Shown here piece by piece: positions 1-11,436 of a stretch of 64,000 bases of DNA. How positions within the stretch are numbered: the first letter of the stretch is position 1; every line of letters starts with the position of its first letter. The notes under the pieces are model-generated. The model had not been told where the DNA came from and did no database searches. It saw nothing but the letters and a program-made list of their open reading frames with translations. The position numbers and the translations under genes were made by a program. This stretch comes from Hemibagrus wyckioides (Eukaryota > Chordata > Actinopteri > Siluriformes > Bagridae): NCBI RefSeq assembly GCF_019097595.1, contig NC_080718.1:13052657-13116656 (forward strand). Reading direction: 5' to 3'.

Positions 1-1134
1 TGCTCTACCCAGAATCAGTATAGTTGCTCTACCCTTTTGCAATACAGCCTCAGCTCTTTGTGACAGGGATTCCACAGGATAAAACATTTCTTTGAGATTC
101 TGGTCTATGTTGATTGCATCCTGTGGATTTTTTAGTTACATTTTCATGCTGTGAATCTCCTGTTCTACCAAAGGTGTTCTATTTTATTCAGATCCAGTGA
201 CTGAAGAGCACTGAAGAACAACAAACTCATTGTCATGTTCATAAAACCAAATTGTAACAACTTTTGCTGAAACATGGTGCATTGTCATACTGGAAGTAGC
301 CATTAGAAATTTATTGACATGAAGGGATGCACATGTACAACAACAATACTCAAACAGACTGGGGCATTCAAGCAATGATGGATTGTTACTAACAGTGTTC
401 CAAGAAAACATTCCTCACACCATTACACTACCTCCACCAGCCTGATCTGTTGACACAAGGCAGATTGGGTGCATGGATTCATGCAGTTGGTTACAAATTC
501 TGACTCTATTATCTGTGTGCCTCAACAGAAGTCAAGATTCACTGGACCAGACATGAAGACGGGAGGTTTGTTGAGCCTATGCTAGGTCAGGCTCAGAGTT
601 TTGCTCTTGGCTAACTGAAGTACAACCTGATGTGATGGGCTGCTGTTGTAGTCCATTCACTTAAAGGTTCAACATGTTGTGCATTCTAAGATGCTTTTCT
701 GCTCACCACAATTGTACACAGTAATTATCTGAGTTACTGTAACCTTTCAGTCAGCTAGAACTAGTCTGCCCTTATCAACAGGTTGTTTCCATTGGCAGAG
801 CTGCAGCAAACTCACTAGATGTTTTTACTTTATTGCAACATTCTGAGTAAAGTCTAGAGACTGTTATGTGTAAAAATCCCAGGAGATCAGCAGTTATATA
901 AATACACTATAGAAATAATCAAATCGGCCCATCTGGCGCCTACAATCATGCCATGGTCAAAATCACAGAGATCATATCTTCCTCCATTCTGATGTTTGGT
1001 GTGAACATTATCTGAAGCTCTTGTCCTGTTTCTGCATGATTTTTGCATTGTGCTGCTGCTACATGATTGGCTGATTAGATAATTGCATAAATGTATAGAT
1101 GTATAGCTGTTGCTAATAAAGTGTACAGTAAGTG
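1..1134 (-). mobile_element. Decayed Tc1-like transposon, family A, cut by window edge
   Basis: This is a degenerate copy of a common fish Tc1-like element whose transposase would be read on the minus strand. Minus-strand translation of about 890-995 gives a recognisable N-terminal transposase stretch (DLCDFDHGMIVGARWADL, close to the usual DL-DFERG-MVVGAR-AGL pattern). Around 185-330 the minus strand retains the region of the second catalytic aspartate and following helix (WFYEHDNEFVVL). Stop codons and indels break the frame throughout, so it is a pseudogene copy. The right end reads CTAATAAAGTGTACAGTAAG then TG, followed by TA at 1135-1136, as expected for a Tc1 terminus. The left terminus is not seen; the element probably begins just outside the window. 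Related fragments lie at 38955-39110 and 43982-44306. Confidence 0.8.
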
Positions 1135-4100
1135 TATGTGTTTGCATATGGACACATCAAAAATCTAACAGGGAATCCGATGTAACTGTATGCAGACATA
1201 TCTGTTTTTGGCACAAGGCACGTTTATTTAAACTATCAGAGCCTATAGTGGCACTAGTTGTTCTTTACCACATTAATCTATCCACTGAATGTGGTGAAGA
1301 CACCTGTATGACTAACGTGTGCATCCAGAAACAACTGATTAATAAATTATATTTCAGATGCCAATAGTACTGGTGTAATATAATAAACTGGTTTGTAGGG
1401 GCTTCGTTAGCTGTAGTAACATACCAGTGGTTTACATTAACTGCCACATTACCACTATTAATTGCCACATTGCTCCAAATGCCAATGAACTAAATTATGG
1501 TGTGAGCTTTTTCTTAAACCTCTTCTTTCAATAGAAACAAATTCTTTAAATTCTTAAATAGAAATAACTACCAATAACTACTAAAGGGTCTCCAGAAAAA
1601 AAAGAAACAACTTAAAAAAAAGGATATGGATGATGCAATTCTAATTATTTCTATTTGCAACATCTATTTTTAGTATGTGACACTTAATATTTAGCTTGCT
1701 GGAGTTGTAATTTCTTTATTTTAATTTGGAACAAAATTAACTCCATAACTTTTCTCCCTACAGTAATTTTTATTGGGATATTTAAAACTATTACTTGATG
1801 ATTTGTCGAATTACAGAGCAAATAGCAGTTTCATTACATAATAGACAAACAACATCAATAAAAGGTTGCACCATTTCCCACAAAGAGCATAAAAGCAAAA
1901 CCAGGAGCCATTCTGTACAGATACAAAGCCACAGTGCAGTCCTGCATGTTCCCTAAACATGCTTTAAGAAGTTAATTGTACCGAAACAAGGCAGGAAATC
2001 ATGCTCTGTAATAAGAATTATAACGCTAAAAGGAAAAACTTGATAATGTGTGAAGTGAATGTTGTCTTTTTTTGGAGCTTATACATTACAGTACATCACA
2101 TCAGGGGTCTTTTAAGCATTTCAGCAGGAAAGCTATCTTTGAATTATTTATCTGACTGATCCTCAAATGGCTCTGCTTTTAGATTTGGTTAAGACTTCAG
2201 CCCAGTCTTAGGCAAGCTAAAAAGTGCACCTGGATTAAGAAGCAACAATCAGCTAAAAAGTGCAGTATTGAATGAATTGTATGTCCCTTTCATTCATACA
2301 ACAATGTGATTATCCTTTATACATTTAAAAAGCGTAGTGTGTGCAAGGAAAGTGTTATTTGTGGCTTTATTTAAAGATGCTCATTACCACTAGGCACACA
2401 TGCACAATGAATATTACAGTATTAACATACTGTGATGCAGGCTTCCTGTTAAAATTGCTCAATTCCCTAGACCATACACCAGACCATCGTTTGAGATTAT
2501 TCAGTCTTTCTTCCTTCCCCAACATTACTGCAAGATTAAGTAAAGATCTTCTTTGTATGCTTAAATGACTGCAGTGGGAGAAAGATCAAAGTCAAGGACA
2601 CAGGACATTTGTATTAAATGTTGTTTTAGAATGCACAATCATAATTATTGCACCACAAACTATTCTTCAAAGTACCGCCTGTAAGGGGATGTGTGTACAT
2701 TCCAGGAAAAGTTCATACTGAGTCTATAGAGTGCATGTCTGGTGAGATTACCATGTTTAAGAGGGCTGTCTTAAAAAGATTTGTGTTTGTAAGTGAGTGT
2801 GTTGTAGGGCATTTAGTACTCTGCTGAATAAGGGGGTCAGTGGTAGATATTATACAAAGCTTGTGTGAAGAATTGGTTTAAAATGTAGCTGTAAGTCATT
2901 GCACAAGGAGAACAGGCTAAAAGCTACATTAGTCAAAGTCAGTAGGGGCCAAATTATTCATCACCTTATGTAAACAAACAATTGCTTAGTGTGTGTGTGA
3001 GTGTGTGTGTAGGGGCCGGCTCATTTCTCGACCTCCATCACTCTCTTCTTATCTCTATTACTTCTCTCTTTTTTACTCCCTAACATATGTGAACGCATGT
3101 ATACTAACACACACACACATGCATTATGTCATGTTGAACAGTTAAGAAGAAGAGTGGAGAAGGTTACTACATCAGAGCATGTGATGACTGCTCTCTGGGA
3201 AACCTTCTGCAATGGCTCTCTCACATCTCTAGGCTTATGGGTTTCAATCAATACTCAGTCCCTGTGGTCGCCTCCGGCAAACTGTTTGAAAAGTCAGAGC
3301 AGCATGAAATGGCCATTATTAAATTACTGAGACATACACATTTAGAACACTATTGCATTAAGAAAATCAAACTCACCAATCAGTGGAGTGAGGCATTAAT
3401 ATCTTTAGATCATTTTGGGTCCAGATTATAGATCAGATGTAGATGGGGTCTGTTGAGTAATTCCTGTCATGTGGTGTAACATTTCATGACAGGATGCTCC
3501 AGCACGAAAGGTTCGACCCTAGTGCATTACTGATATGAGCACAGTCTAAGCATGGGATGTATAATAATCTTCCCAAAATGTATCCATTTCACTTCCACTC
3601 TTCCAAACTAAATTTAGAGAATACTAACTGAGTGGCTTGTTGAGTTCCAGAAAGCCACAAAATCTGCTTGACGTAGTTTTAGAATAATTCATTAGCATTT
3701 GATACTGTATTAGATCAGCTTTGCCTCTTCCTTGTGTGGGTTACCGCTTCCGTCTCTGAATCCAACAAAGACGCCAATAGAAACGATCTGCTGCACTGCT
3801 CCATATTGCAGTGCAATATTCCTGGATATATTTGTGCAAAGATTTCACTTCTATCATCAAATATCTAGAAGCCTGTGTTCCTGGTGCATGCTTTTTTGAA
3901 CCTCAGCTGGCCTGCAGTTATTCATAGGTGTCCTTGGTGGATACTGAGTGTTTTGCTAGGACTGTTTTTTTTTTCCAATTCACTCCTGAGAATAACATAG
4001 ATATTCCCTATGATTTAAAACGAGCACCTCACTTGCTCCTAATTTTACACCTGGTCAGGCAGAGCAGAGAAGCTAACCCCTGGGTTAGAGTTCAGAGTGT

Positions 4101-5282
4101 GGAATACCTATGACCTCCATTTTCACAATAAAATGACTAAATTGGGGAATATTGTACAAACAACAACATAAGGCATCAGAAGCTGGAATGATAAAAGTAG
4201 CCCTATGTTGACCATCCTTCGCTTGTAGAGTGATGACTGAATCAAAAAGAATTCTGCAGTGCATGGAGTGCCTCTGTTTCATTTTGATTGGATCAGAGGT
4301 GCAGCAAGCCATTGTGAAGACACAACAACAACAAAACAACAATCAGGTAATAGTTGTAACCATTAAAGGAATAGGTCAAGTTTGACACCAGATTAATTTC
4401 CCCCATTCATACCTAGTGTGATGACTAGTGTGATAAGATAAATGATTTTTATAAAATAGATTGTTTATAAAGCATGTGATGAAAAAAGTGAATCCAGTGA
4501 TTAAAAAAAAAGTTAATCTGTCATTTTATCTAATAATCCAAAAATGATTTATTTAAAATTATGGACATGAGCCTTCTTCATGAGCCTTCTTCAGTGTTCA
4601 CCATCATACCTTGAATTGTTTATTATTCATACCAAAAAAAGGTTGTCATGTATGTAAAAATAATTTAATAAAAATAGATAACTGCTAGTCATGGCAAGAG
4701 CCAGCTAGAAACTCTGTGTCCTCAAAGGGAAACAGTAAATTATTTTGGTCATACAGCCACTTTTTAAACTCATTCGATGACTTTGATTCTCTGTGACATG
4801 GAACTCTGACATTTTCCATGAGAAACTGGAGAAGGTGCATGGTGGCATCCAGATACTAGCAGCACAGACTTCCTGGAGTGGCATACCAGTAACTAATCCC
4901 CATCAAGTGGAGGCACTTGACATAAAGTGGCATGTAGTGGTAGGGGCTGGGCCTTCAGCCCATCTATATTATCTCCTGAGTAAAGATTCACCCCATGTCT
5001 TGTTTTTTCTATGTGGCAAAAAAAACATTTGGTCTAGGGATGGCTGCTGCCCAGCCTAAATAGCACCATAGGATATACACTGGACTAAGCAGTAACACTA
5101 TGCATTGGTAATATGGTATTCTGACCTTACACAGAAATGCCAGGTTCAACCACAAGGTCATTTTACCACCAACACATCCAAGGCATTGATGGGTGTTAAC
5201 TGTGAAAGTCACTCATCCAAAGGTTTCCTGGACTAGGGTGATGTCTTCAAATTTATTCAGAGGGACCAAACCCATAAGCACA
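1135..5282. other. Non-coding DNA, no gene recognised
   Basis: No coding region is supported here; open frames are short and without familiar motifs. It contains a GT-rich microsatellite at about 2989-3012, a small CA run near 3106-3118, and a 13-bp exact tandem duplication (CATGAGCCTTCTT) at 4566-4591. The stretch at 4790-5060 has an 88-codon plus-strand open frame that I do not recognise and consider chance. Confidence 0.6.
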
Positions 5283-5463
5283 GGTTTACATTTACAGCAT
5301 TTGGTATATGGCATTATGAAGAGCAACTTATATTTTATTTCATTTCACACAGCTGAGTAATTGAGGGTTAAGGGCCTTGCTCAAAGTCCCACCAGTGGCA
5401 GCTTGGTGGGCCTGGGATTCTAACTCACAAACTTCCGATCAGTAGTCAAATGCTTTAACTGCA
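5283..5463 (+). repeat. Teleost interspersed repeat (CATTTGGCAGA-type)
   Basis: The block starts with TTTACATTTACAGCATTTGG and continues through TTAAGGGCCTTGCTCAA and a GTGGCAGCTTGGTGG motif to a CTTTAACTG end. The same order of motifs is seen at 38705-38858, and parts of it at 14556-14640 and 31085-31490, so this is a dispersed repeat seen directly within the window. From memory it is a very abundant teleost repeat; I cannot assign it to a named family. Confidence 0.75.
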
Positions 5464-5469
5464 GGTGAC

Positions 5470-6300
5470 CTACATAGGGTTGCTAAATCTCTCCCACCCT
5501 TTGGGATAGCAATTGTATTTGATGAGGAGGTCACCAGGGTGGTCTGAGCACTAGAGAAGGCTGCAGAAGCTACAGTAGCAAAAACATCTTGAGAGACACT
5601 TATTTCAATCTTGTAAAGGCTCATAAGGAGGGGTCTGGAGGGGAACCAGCACAAGGGAAAAATCCCTCACAGGGTTCATGAAGAATCATGGTGGATGCAC
5701 CAGTTTCAGAAATGTCATCATACATGTATGAGAGGTTAAACTTTAGAGGTGAATAATATCTCTCCCTAGGGTACCACATACCCTTTGTGACCCCTGTTGA
5801 AACACTGCTCCCCAGCAAGTACAGGAAGCTTTTGTGGTCATTTCTCTTACATATTGTAGGGCACTCCTCCTAATGGTACCTCTTTTGTTAAAAAGATTTT
5901 TGCATCTCCAGGTATCTATAGCCTGTACCAGCCATTGGATGAAACCAATTTCTGAAAAATTTGTAATGTCATCAAGTTTTTGGAGATAATTAATGTAACT
6001 GCTCTCAGTAATCCTAGCATCCTCAACTGGAGCAAGTATTGTACACAGTGACCTGGATGAATCAGATTCACAAGCATAATAATGTCTGCAACACATTAGT
6101 TCACAGGAGGAGGACGTATTTGTCCTGATTGGCATGCTCCTTGGTGGGGGAACATAAGAGACAGTCTTTCAAGTATTATCTTGATGCCATTGGCCATCAG
6201 CAGGAAAGGCCACTCACATACCTCTTGAAAACACCACATCTGTAGATCAAAGGGTAGAAGTTTGAATTGAAACCTTAAAAAAGCAAACATCTGTGGTCTA
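5470..6300 (-). other. Minus-strand open stretches, possible decayed coding sequence
   Basis: Three overlapping minus-strand frames stay open for 64-130 codons (6096-6290, 5743-6135, 5621-5818) and a fourth (5439-5654) continues in a shifted frame near 5640. Such a chain of long open stretches is unusual for this AT-rich window and could be a decayed coding sequence with frameshifts, for example an old transposon or retroposed gene. No motif, signal peptide or domain was recognised, so chance remains a real alternative. There is no second copy elsewhere in the window. Confidence 0.2.
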
Positions 6301-7039
6301 AGAACACAAAATAGGTGTAGGGCAGGTCCATGGCAATGAAATAATCCTGTAGTTACATAGCATAGATAATAAATGATAAAAGGAGGGTCTTTAGTTACTA
6401 AGTCAATGCCTTCAAATATATAATTGCAATGAAATTGCTGTCCTTTAAAACAAAGAAGTTTGTTAAATAGAAACCCTTGTTTTGCATTGCAGTGTCAACC
6501 CATTTTGACACTGTCTTTGTAACAATAAAAACAAATGTCTTGTTCAGAGCAACATATTTTTATTGTTAGATATTCATAAGCCTAAGGTTTGAGAAGATTG
6601 GGGTTCAGTAGTGGACTGTAACATGTGTGGATTGGAATGTGGAATTGGGTTTTGATAATATAAAATACCATGTGAAGGTTCCACTTGGCCATGCTTGATT
6701 TGTGATCTAGTGAAGCTAGTTAACACAACAGTATACAATTACTCCCACCAAAGCAGAAGAGATATTTCACTGGCTTTGATGGAAAGGATGTCTGTTAATT
6801 ATAGTTACAAGCTGATAACTATGTAATGTACTTGTGGTTCAATATGTATAGAATGCAAAAAAAATAGAAATTTAGTAACATTAGGCAACTTAGTCAGCTA
6901 CCAAAACTAGACTGTGCTTATGCCAACTAAGTGATAATAGGTATCTGACTTTAATTATACAGGTTTCACCTTTACTCTTTTGAGAGGATCCAATTATTTA
7001 TATCCATGCATGCCAGTCAGGTACTTATTCACTCCCTTG
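6301..7039. other. Non-coding DNA, nothing recognised
   Basis: AT-rich sequence without a supported gene. A small perfect hairpin is present at about 6490-6512 (arms AGTGTCAA and TTGACACT), not followed by any structure that would suggest a known RNA gene. Confidence 0.5.
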
Positions 7040-7460
7040 TTATCTTGAGACTAGTCTACTGCAGCATTCTCCTGGAAGGCCAGTCTCAGCACATCATCAG
7101 ACCCTTGCAACTAATCCAGAATGCAAGACTTTTTATTTAAACTTCCCAGCTCTCCCACACCACCACACTGCTGTGTTCCCTTCATTGGTTTCCAGCTGCC
7201 TCCATCAGATGTAAAACACAGATGCTTGCCAACAAGGTCAAAAATAACCAGTACCCACCAATCTTAAGGCACTTATCACTCTTTCCACACTCCCTTCAAG
7301 ATTCTACCGCAGTAGCCAGCTATCTTAATGCACTTATCACTCTCTCCAGACTCCATTCAAACCTCTAACACAGCTGTACTGGACCACCCATCTCTAAATG
7401 TACAAATGCATCATGACTCTCCTCTGACCTGGTAATCGAATGTAGAATGAATTTCCCTAA
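7040..7460 (+). mobile_element. 3' fragment of an L2/CR1-type LINE reverse transcriptase
   Basis: Plus-strand translation, allowing for stops and frameshifts, gives the C-terminal part of a non-LTR reverse transcriptase: IIRPLQLIQNARL, then SLHWFPAASIRCKTQML-NK. This order (RPLQ-IQNA-ARL, then LHWLP-RI-FK---L--K) is typical of L2/CR1-like LINEs in fish. The frame is interrupted by stops, so it is a dead 5'-truncated copy. Inside it, a segment of about 47 bp is repeated with a 61-bp period (7261-7307 and 7322-7368). The family assignment is from memory of the protein pattern, not a search. Confidence 0.65.
7261..7368 (+). repeat. Imperfect 61-bp-period duplication inside the LINE fragment
   Basis: ATCTTAAGGCACTTATCACT at 7261 recurs as ATCTTAATGCACTTATCACT at 7322, followed in both copies by similar sequence for about 47 bp. 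It is a local duplication of part of the LINE, with several mismatches, so it is not very recent. Confidence 0.8.
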
Positions 7461-7737
7461 CCAGGAAGTGACGGGATGGCTGAGTAAATGACCTATTCAC
7501 CAAGGACTTCAATTATGGCCTCATTTATTTATTCATAAATAATTTTACATTTTTGTACAACCATGTTTATTACTAAGCAGGGCCAAAATGTTATGTAGTT
7601 TAAAGTATGAATCATAAATGACAAAAGACATGGCAAATGACAAACATCCTAAATCAAATGAAAGGAACAGTTCTCACTTGCATTTTGATCAGATTTCTTA
7701 AACACCTTTTCTACTTCTCATGCATTTTTATCAAATA

Positions 7738-7766
7738 CACTATATTGCCAAAAGTATTCGCTCACC
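7738..7766 (+). repeat. Left terminal inverted repeat of the intact Tc1-like element
   Basis: This 29-bp end matches the reverse complement of 8957-8985 at every position. It begins with CACTATATTGCC directly after the TA target site. In Tc1 elements the transposase binds such ends; that function is known for the family and not shown here. Confidence 0.97.
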
Positions 7767-7819
7767 TGCCTTGACTCGCATATGAACTTAAGTGACATCC
7801 CATTCCTAATCCATAGGGT

Positions 7820-8851
7820 TCAATGTGACGTCGGTCCACCCTTTACAGCTATAACAGCTTCAACTCTTCTGGGAAGGCTGTCCACAAGGTTTAGGAGTGT
7901 GTTTATGGGAATTTTTGACCATTCTTCCAGAAGCGCATTTGTGAAGTCACACACTGATGTTGGGCGAGAAGGCCTGGCTCTCAGTCTCCGCTCTAATTCA
8001 TCCCAAAGGTGTTCTATCGGGTTGAGGTCAGGACTCTGTGCAGGCCAGTCAAGTTCCTCCACACCAGACTCTGTCATCCATGTCTTTATGGACCTTGCTT
8101 TGTGCACTGGTACACAGTCATGTTGGAAGAGGAAGGGGCCAGCTCCAAACTGTTCCCACAAAGTTGGGAGCATGGAATTGTCCAAAATGTCTTGGTATGC
8201 TGAAGCATTCAGAGTTCCTTTCACTGGAACTAAGGGGCCAAGCCCAGCTCCTGAAAAACAACCCCACAACATAATCCCCCCTCCACCAAACTTTACACTT
8301 GGCACAATGCAGTCAGACAAGTACCGTTCTCCTGGCAACCGCCAAACCCAGACTCGTCCATCAGATTGCCAGATGGAGAAGCGCAATTCGTCACTCCAGA
8401 GAACGCGTCTCCACTGCTCTAGAGTCCAGTGGTGGTGTGCTTTACACCACTGCATCCGACGCTTTGCATTGCACTTGGTGATGTATGGCTTGGATGCAGC
8501 TGCTCGGCCATGGAAACCCATTCCATGAAGCTCTCTGCGCACTGTTCTTGAGCTAATCTGAAGGCCACATGAAGTTTGGAGGTCTGTAGCGATTGACTCT
8601 GCAGAAAGTTGGCGACCTCTTCGCACTATGCGCCTCAGCATCCGCTGACCCCGCTCCGTCAGTTTACGTAGCCTACCACTTCGTGGCTGAGTTGCTGTCG
8701 TTCCCAAACACTTCCACGTTCTTATAATACAGCTGACAGTTGACTGTGGAATATTTAGGAGCGAGGAAATTTCACGACTGGATTTGTTGCACAGGTGGCA
8801 TCCTATCACAGTTCCACGCTGGAATTCACTGAGCTCCTGAGAGCGACCCAT
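7820..8851 (-). CDS. Tc1-like DD34E transposase, full length
   Basis: The 343-residue protein catalyses cut-and-paste transposition of the surrounding element, acting in the nucleus on the terminal repeats. The N-terminal half (about residues 5-115) has two helix-turn-helix regions of the paired-like type ([27 protein letters not shown] and [20 protein letters not shown]), separated by a GRPR-like basic linker at about 56-64 (PRSGRLRKL). The catalytic domain shows D154 in LWSDELRF, a glycine-rich box at 189-205 ([17 protein letters not shown]), D245 in FQHDCVPVH and E280 in [15 protein letters not shown]. There are 34 residues between D245 and E280, which makes it DD34E. The length fits the Tc1 family (about 340). 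I chose the ATG at 8851 because the open frame upstream runs through the terminal repeat into flanking [11 protein letters not shown] resembles usual Tc1 starts. The stop is TGA at 7820-7822, 82 bp inside the left end. No frameshift or missing key residue is visible, so it could be functional. Confidence 0.96.
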   Translation of the reverse strand: MGRSQELSEFQRGTVIGCHLCNKSSREISSLLNIPQSTVSCIIRTWKCLGTTATQPRSGRLRKLTERGQRMLRRIVRRGRQLSAESIATDLQTSCGLQISSRTVRRELHGMGFHGRAAASKPYITKCNAKRRMQWCKAHHHWTLEQWRRVLWSDELRFSIWQSDGRVWVWRLPGERYLSDCIVPSVKFGGGGIMLWGCFSGAGLGPLVPVKGTLNASAYQDILDNSMLPTLWEQFGAGPFLFQHDCVPVHKARSIKTWMTESGVEELDWPAQSPDLNPIEHLWDELERRLRARPSRPTSVCDFTNALLEEWSKIPINTLLNLVDSLPRRVEAVIAVKGGPTSH

Positions 8852-8956
8852 TCTTTCACAAATGTTTGTAAAAACAGTCTGCATGCCTAGGTGCTTGATT
8901 TTATACACCTGTGGCCATGGAAGTGATTGGAACACCTGATTCTGATTATTTGGATG

Positions 8957-8985
8957 GGTGAGCGAATACTTTTGGCAATATAGTG
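8957..8985 (-). repeat. Right terminal inverted repeat of the intact Tc1-like element
   Basis: A perfect 29-bp inverted copy of 7738-7766, ending in TTTGGCAATATAGTG before the TA at 8986-8987. It lies 105 bp upstream of the chosen transposase start, so the promoter presumably lies between the two; no TATA box was assigned. Confidence 0.97.
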
Positions 8986-8987
8986 TA

Positions 8988-11344
8988 TATAGAGCATTTA
9001 TTATAGAACCTATAGGGCAAGCTAACACAAACCATGAATATAAAAAAATGTATTGAAAAATGTGTCTGCCTGAAGGAGGATTGATTTCCAAAATGTAACA
9101 GTTCTAAATTTTATGTGGCTCTCACAACATGTGAGATGGTATTGATAGAGTTGATCTTTCAGTAGTGGCTGCACAGTGGAGACACAGTGAACTCCCCAAG
9201 TGAAAACCTGGTTTCTGTCTTTTTGGATAAATGGCAAAAATATATAAATCTGTACCTACTGCTATTGTTCCTACATTATCCTGACTGTGAATTTATTTTT
9301 TCTTTCAATATAGTTGGGTGCTTGTTATAGAATAAAACAGTTTCAGATGTGAAGATATGCTGTGTATTCACCTGTTTCTTAGAGACAGAACAGACTTTGT
9401 ACTGGCCCTAGAATCGGAAGACTGGGCTTATCCGGAGTCTGAAAATGAACCTATTTGTATAACTAAGGACCAGTGCAACAGATGTATTTTCCTCATGAGA
9501 TATATATATATATACATATATACACATATATATGTGTGTGTGTGCATGCTGTCCTATTTAATAAATAAATAAATTACTTGTGAAAGTCTGTTGTCAAGTC
9601 TGACTCTTGATGTCCTCCAAACTGCACCACAGCTTGTTAGCTCTTAGAAAATGATTAATTGACAGTGCCTTAAGAAATTTTGCTAGGCATCTGTCTTGCC
9701 AAAGTGCTTCAGCTGTATTATACACAGTGTGGCTTGTTAGAACTTAACAGTGAGGAAAGACTTACAGAATATTTCCAGAGTTTGTACACATGTCCTAACA
9801 AACAAGACAGCCATTAAAGGCACAGTATCAATCCCTGCCCATGAAACACAGCTCAGCAATTGGGATAAACATAACCACTAATTACTAACATGCAGTAGGT
9901 GCAAAAGCTGCCATATTTGTGTCTATATGAAACAATGCTAGGTTCTGCATCTTCCAAAAATGGTTCCTCTAGATAGATGAGCCCAAACCCCAGAGTACAG
10001 TAGAGATCAACAACCCCTGCTGGCACATATGGACCAATCCCAATTTATTGAGTCTCTAGAAAGCATCTCGGCTGAGAAGTGCCAGCTTGGGATTGGGCTG
10101 AGGAGGGGAACGGCTGGCGTCCATCCAGACTGAGGGAGTGTTGAGTAGAAGAGGCACTGGCAAGCAGTGTGCATGATGGATGTGCCTTGGCTCCCCTGCG
10201 GAGCGGCCAGCACGGTAGACAGCTGCACGATTGTCTCAGGACGAGCGGGCACAGAAGAAAAGGCTGGCAGCACCATCAGAGGTTTCTTCTGCTTTCACTG
10301 GTTCACCTCTTCCAATCCCCAACTCCCTGTCCTACTGCTTTTTTGTCCATAGGAATCAGGCATGCAAACACACACACATGCTGCAGCAATCGGTTCAAAT
10401 CATAAAGCTCCTCCAGGGTGTGACTACAAGCACGAAAGGACAATTGATGACTTCTAGAAAGTCCCGAATGATCTCATGATAGAGATGCTGCCTAAGCTTT
10501 ATACTTCATTCTTCACGGTAATGCCATGGAAAGCAAAGTGAGCAGAGGCATAATCTCGTTGAAAGGCGAGACAAGGATTTCCTCACAGAAACATAGGCAG
10601 TTAAGCCCTGCGCCTAGTAGATGGGCTGGGGATTGCAACGGCAAATCGAAACGAATCTCTTTGTTTGTAGGCCTCAAAAATAGACACTGTATCATGATTA
10701 AGCCCAGGAATAATGATATAATGACAGCACTGGAAGCAGCAAGCAACATATGCCTTTGTAAAAGAAATAATAACATATGGAAGGTACACAAGCTTGTGCA
10801 TTATTAATGAAAAAGACTTTTAACTGCCTCACTCAATAATTAATCTCCATGGAGACTTGTGTCAACTTGTGCCGTTGGACACCTCATGAATTCCAAATAA
10901 ATCATGCAAGAAAAGCAACGTTTGAAACTAAAACAAAGCCAGAACTCATTCAAAATACCACATATTTCCTGCCATACGAACAATATTCAAGATTCAACTT
11001 TAAGATTCATCGTCTTGTTTAATCAGCTTGCTCACGAGTTTTAATTTTGGTTTAAATTTGCCTCATCACTGTTAATTATGATGCATACAGAAGTCAAATA
11101 TCTATGATGAGAATTTCCAACCTTATTTAATGATTTGAACTTGTCTTGGATTAATCAAATCTAAAGTTCATTAATTAACACATTAACACCAGGATCAATT
11201 AAATAACACATGTAAGGCTGAAAGTACTTTAATTTCATCTTCATTCAGTCAGAAACATAGTGATGTAAAAATGTGCACAAAATATTTCAGTAGTATTACT
11301 AGGATTTTAAAAAATATCCAGTGCACTTGACACACACCACACTA
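8988..11344. other. Non-coding DNA with one AT microsatellite and a GC-richer block
   Basis: No gene is supported. An AT/TATG microsatellite lies at about 9499-9545. A GC-richer block at about 10060-10330 holds open frames on both strands (up to 90 codons) but no consistent splice borders or recognised motif. A short segment near 10820-10910 reads like conserved non-coding DNA (mixed composition, no repeats), which only an alignment can test. Confidence 0.5.
9499..9545. repeat. (AT)n/(TG)n compound microsatellite
   Basis: Alternating TA with interspersed CA, then a short TG run; simple-sequence repeat seen directly. Confidence 0.9.
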
Positions 11345-11436
11345 TACACTACCAGTTAAAAAGACAAACCTGCCCATGAAAGAATTGTCTTCATTTTTTT
11401 TGCCACATTATAAAAAATATATTGATTGGTAGTATA
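11345..11436. mobile_element. Possible very short Tc1-type MITE
   Basis: The left end TACACTACCAGTTAAAAAG and right end TTGATTGGTAGTATA form imperfect inverted ends about 92 bp apart. The left end resembles the widespread fish Tc1/mariner terminus CACTACCGGTCAAAAG. The interior has no coding content. It may be an extremely deleted copy or a chance pairing in AT-rich DNA. Confidence 0.4.

Larger units (their letters stand above)
7736..8987 (-). mobile_element. Intact Tc1-like transposon with TA target duplications
   Basis: The element proper runs 7738-8985 (1,248 bp) and is flanked by TA at 7736-7737 and 8986-8987, the target-site duplication of the Tc1/mariner superfamily. Its ends are perfect 29-bp inverted repeats beginning CACTATATTGCCAAAAGTAT. 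It carries one uninterrupted transposase gene on the minus strand (7820-8851). There are no obvious internal direct repeats of the IR/DR type, so the termini look short and simple. Perfect ends together with an open gene imply a recent insertion and possibly an active source copy. All other Tc1 copies in the window are decayed. Confidence 0.97.

Noticed and set aside
3508..3528. GGTTCGACCC, resembling a tRNA T-arm or SINE B box
   Set aside because: No matching acceptor, D or anticodon arms could be folded around it, and no SINE body follows.
7782..8528. 248-codon plus-strand open frame
   Set aside because: It is antisense to the Tc1 transposase gene. The minus strand carries the recognisable catalytic motifs, so this is a shadow frame.
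8852..9091. 80-codon upstream extension of the transposase frame
   Set aside because: It runs through the right terminal repeat into flanking DNA, so it cannot belong to the transposase; the ATG at 8851 is preferred.
9383..9500. Coding-like string (DRTDFVLALESEDWAYPES...) after a TTCTTAG acceptor-like site
   Set aside because: The acidic, GNN-rich frame looks coding, but there is no donor and the frame runs into the AT microsatellite. No family was recognised; a chance frame is likelier.
10007..10405. Overlapping 61-92-codon frames on both strands in a GC-richer block
   Set aside because: Possible minus-strand exon, but the supposed acceptor is purine-rich and there is an in-frame stop just upstream of the ATG. 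No recognised motif.
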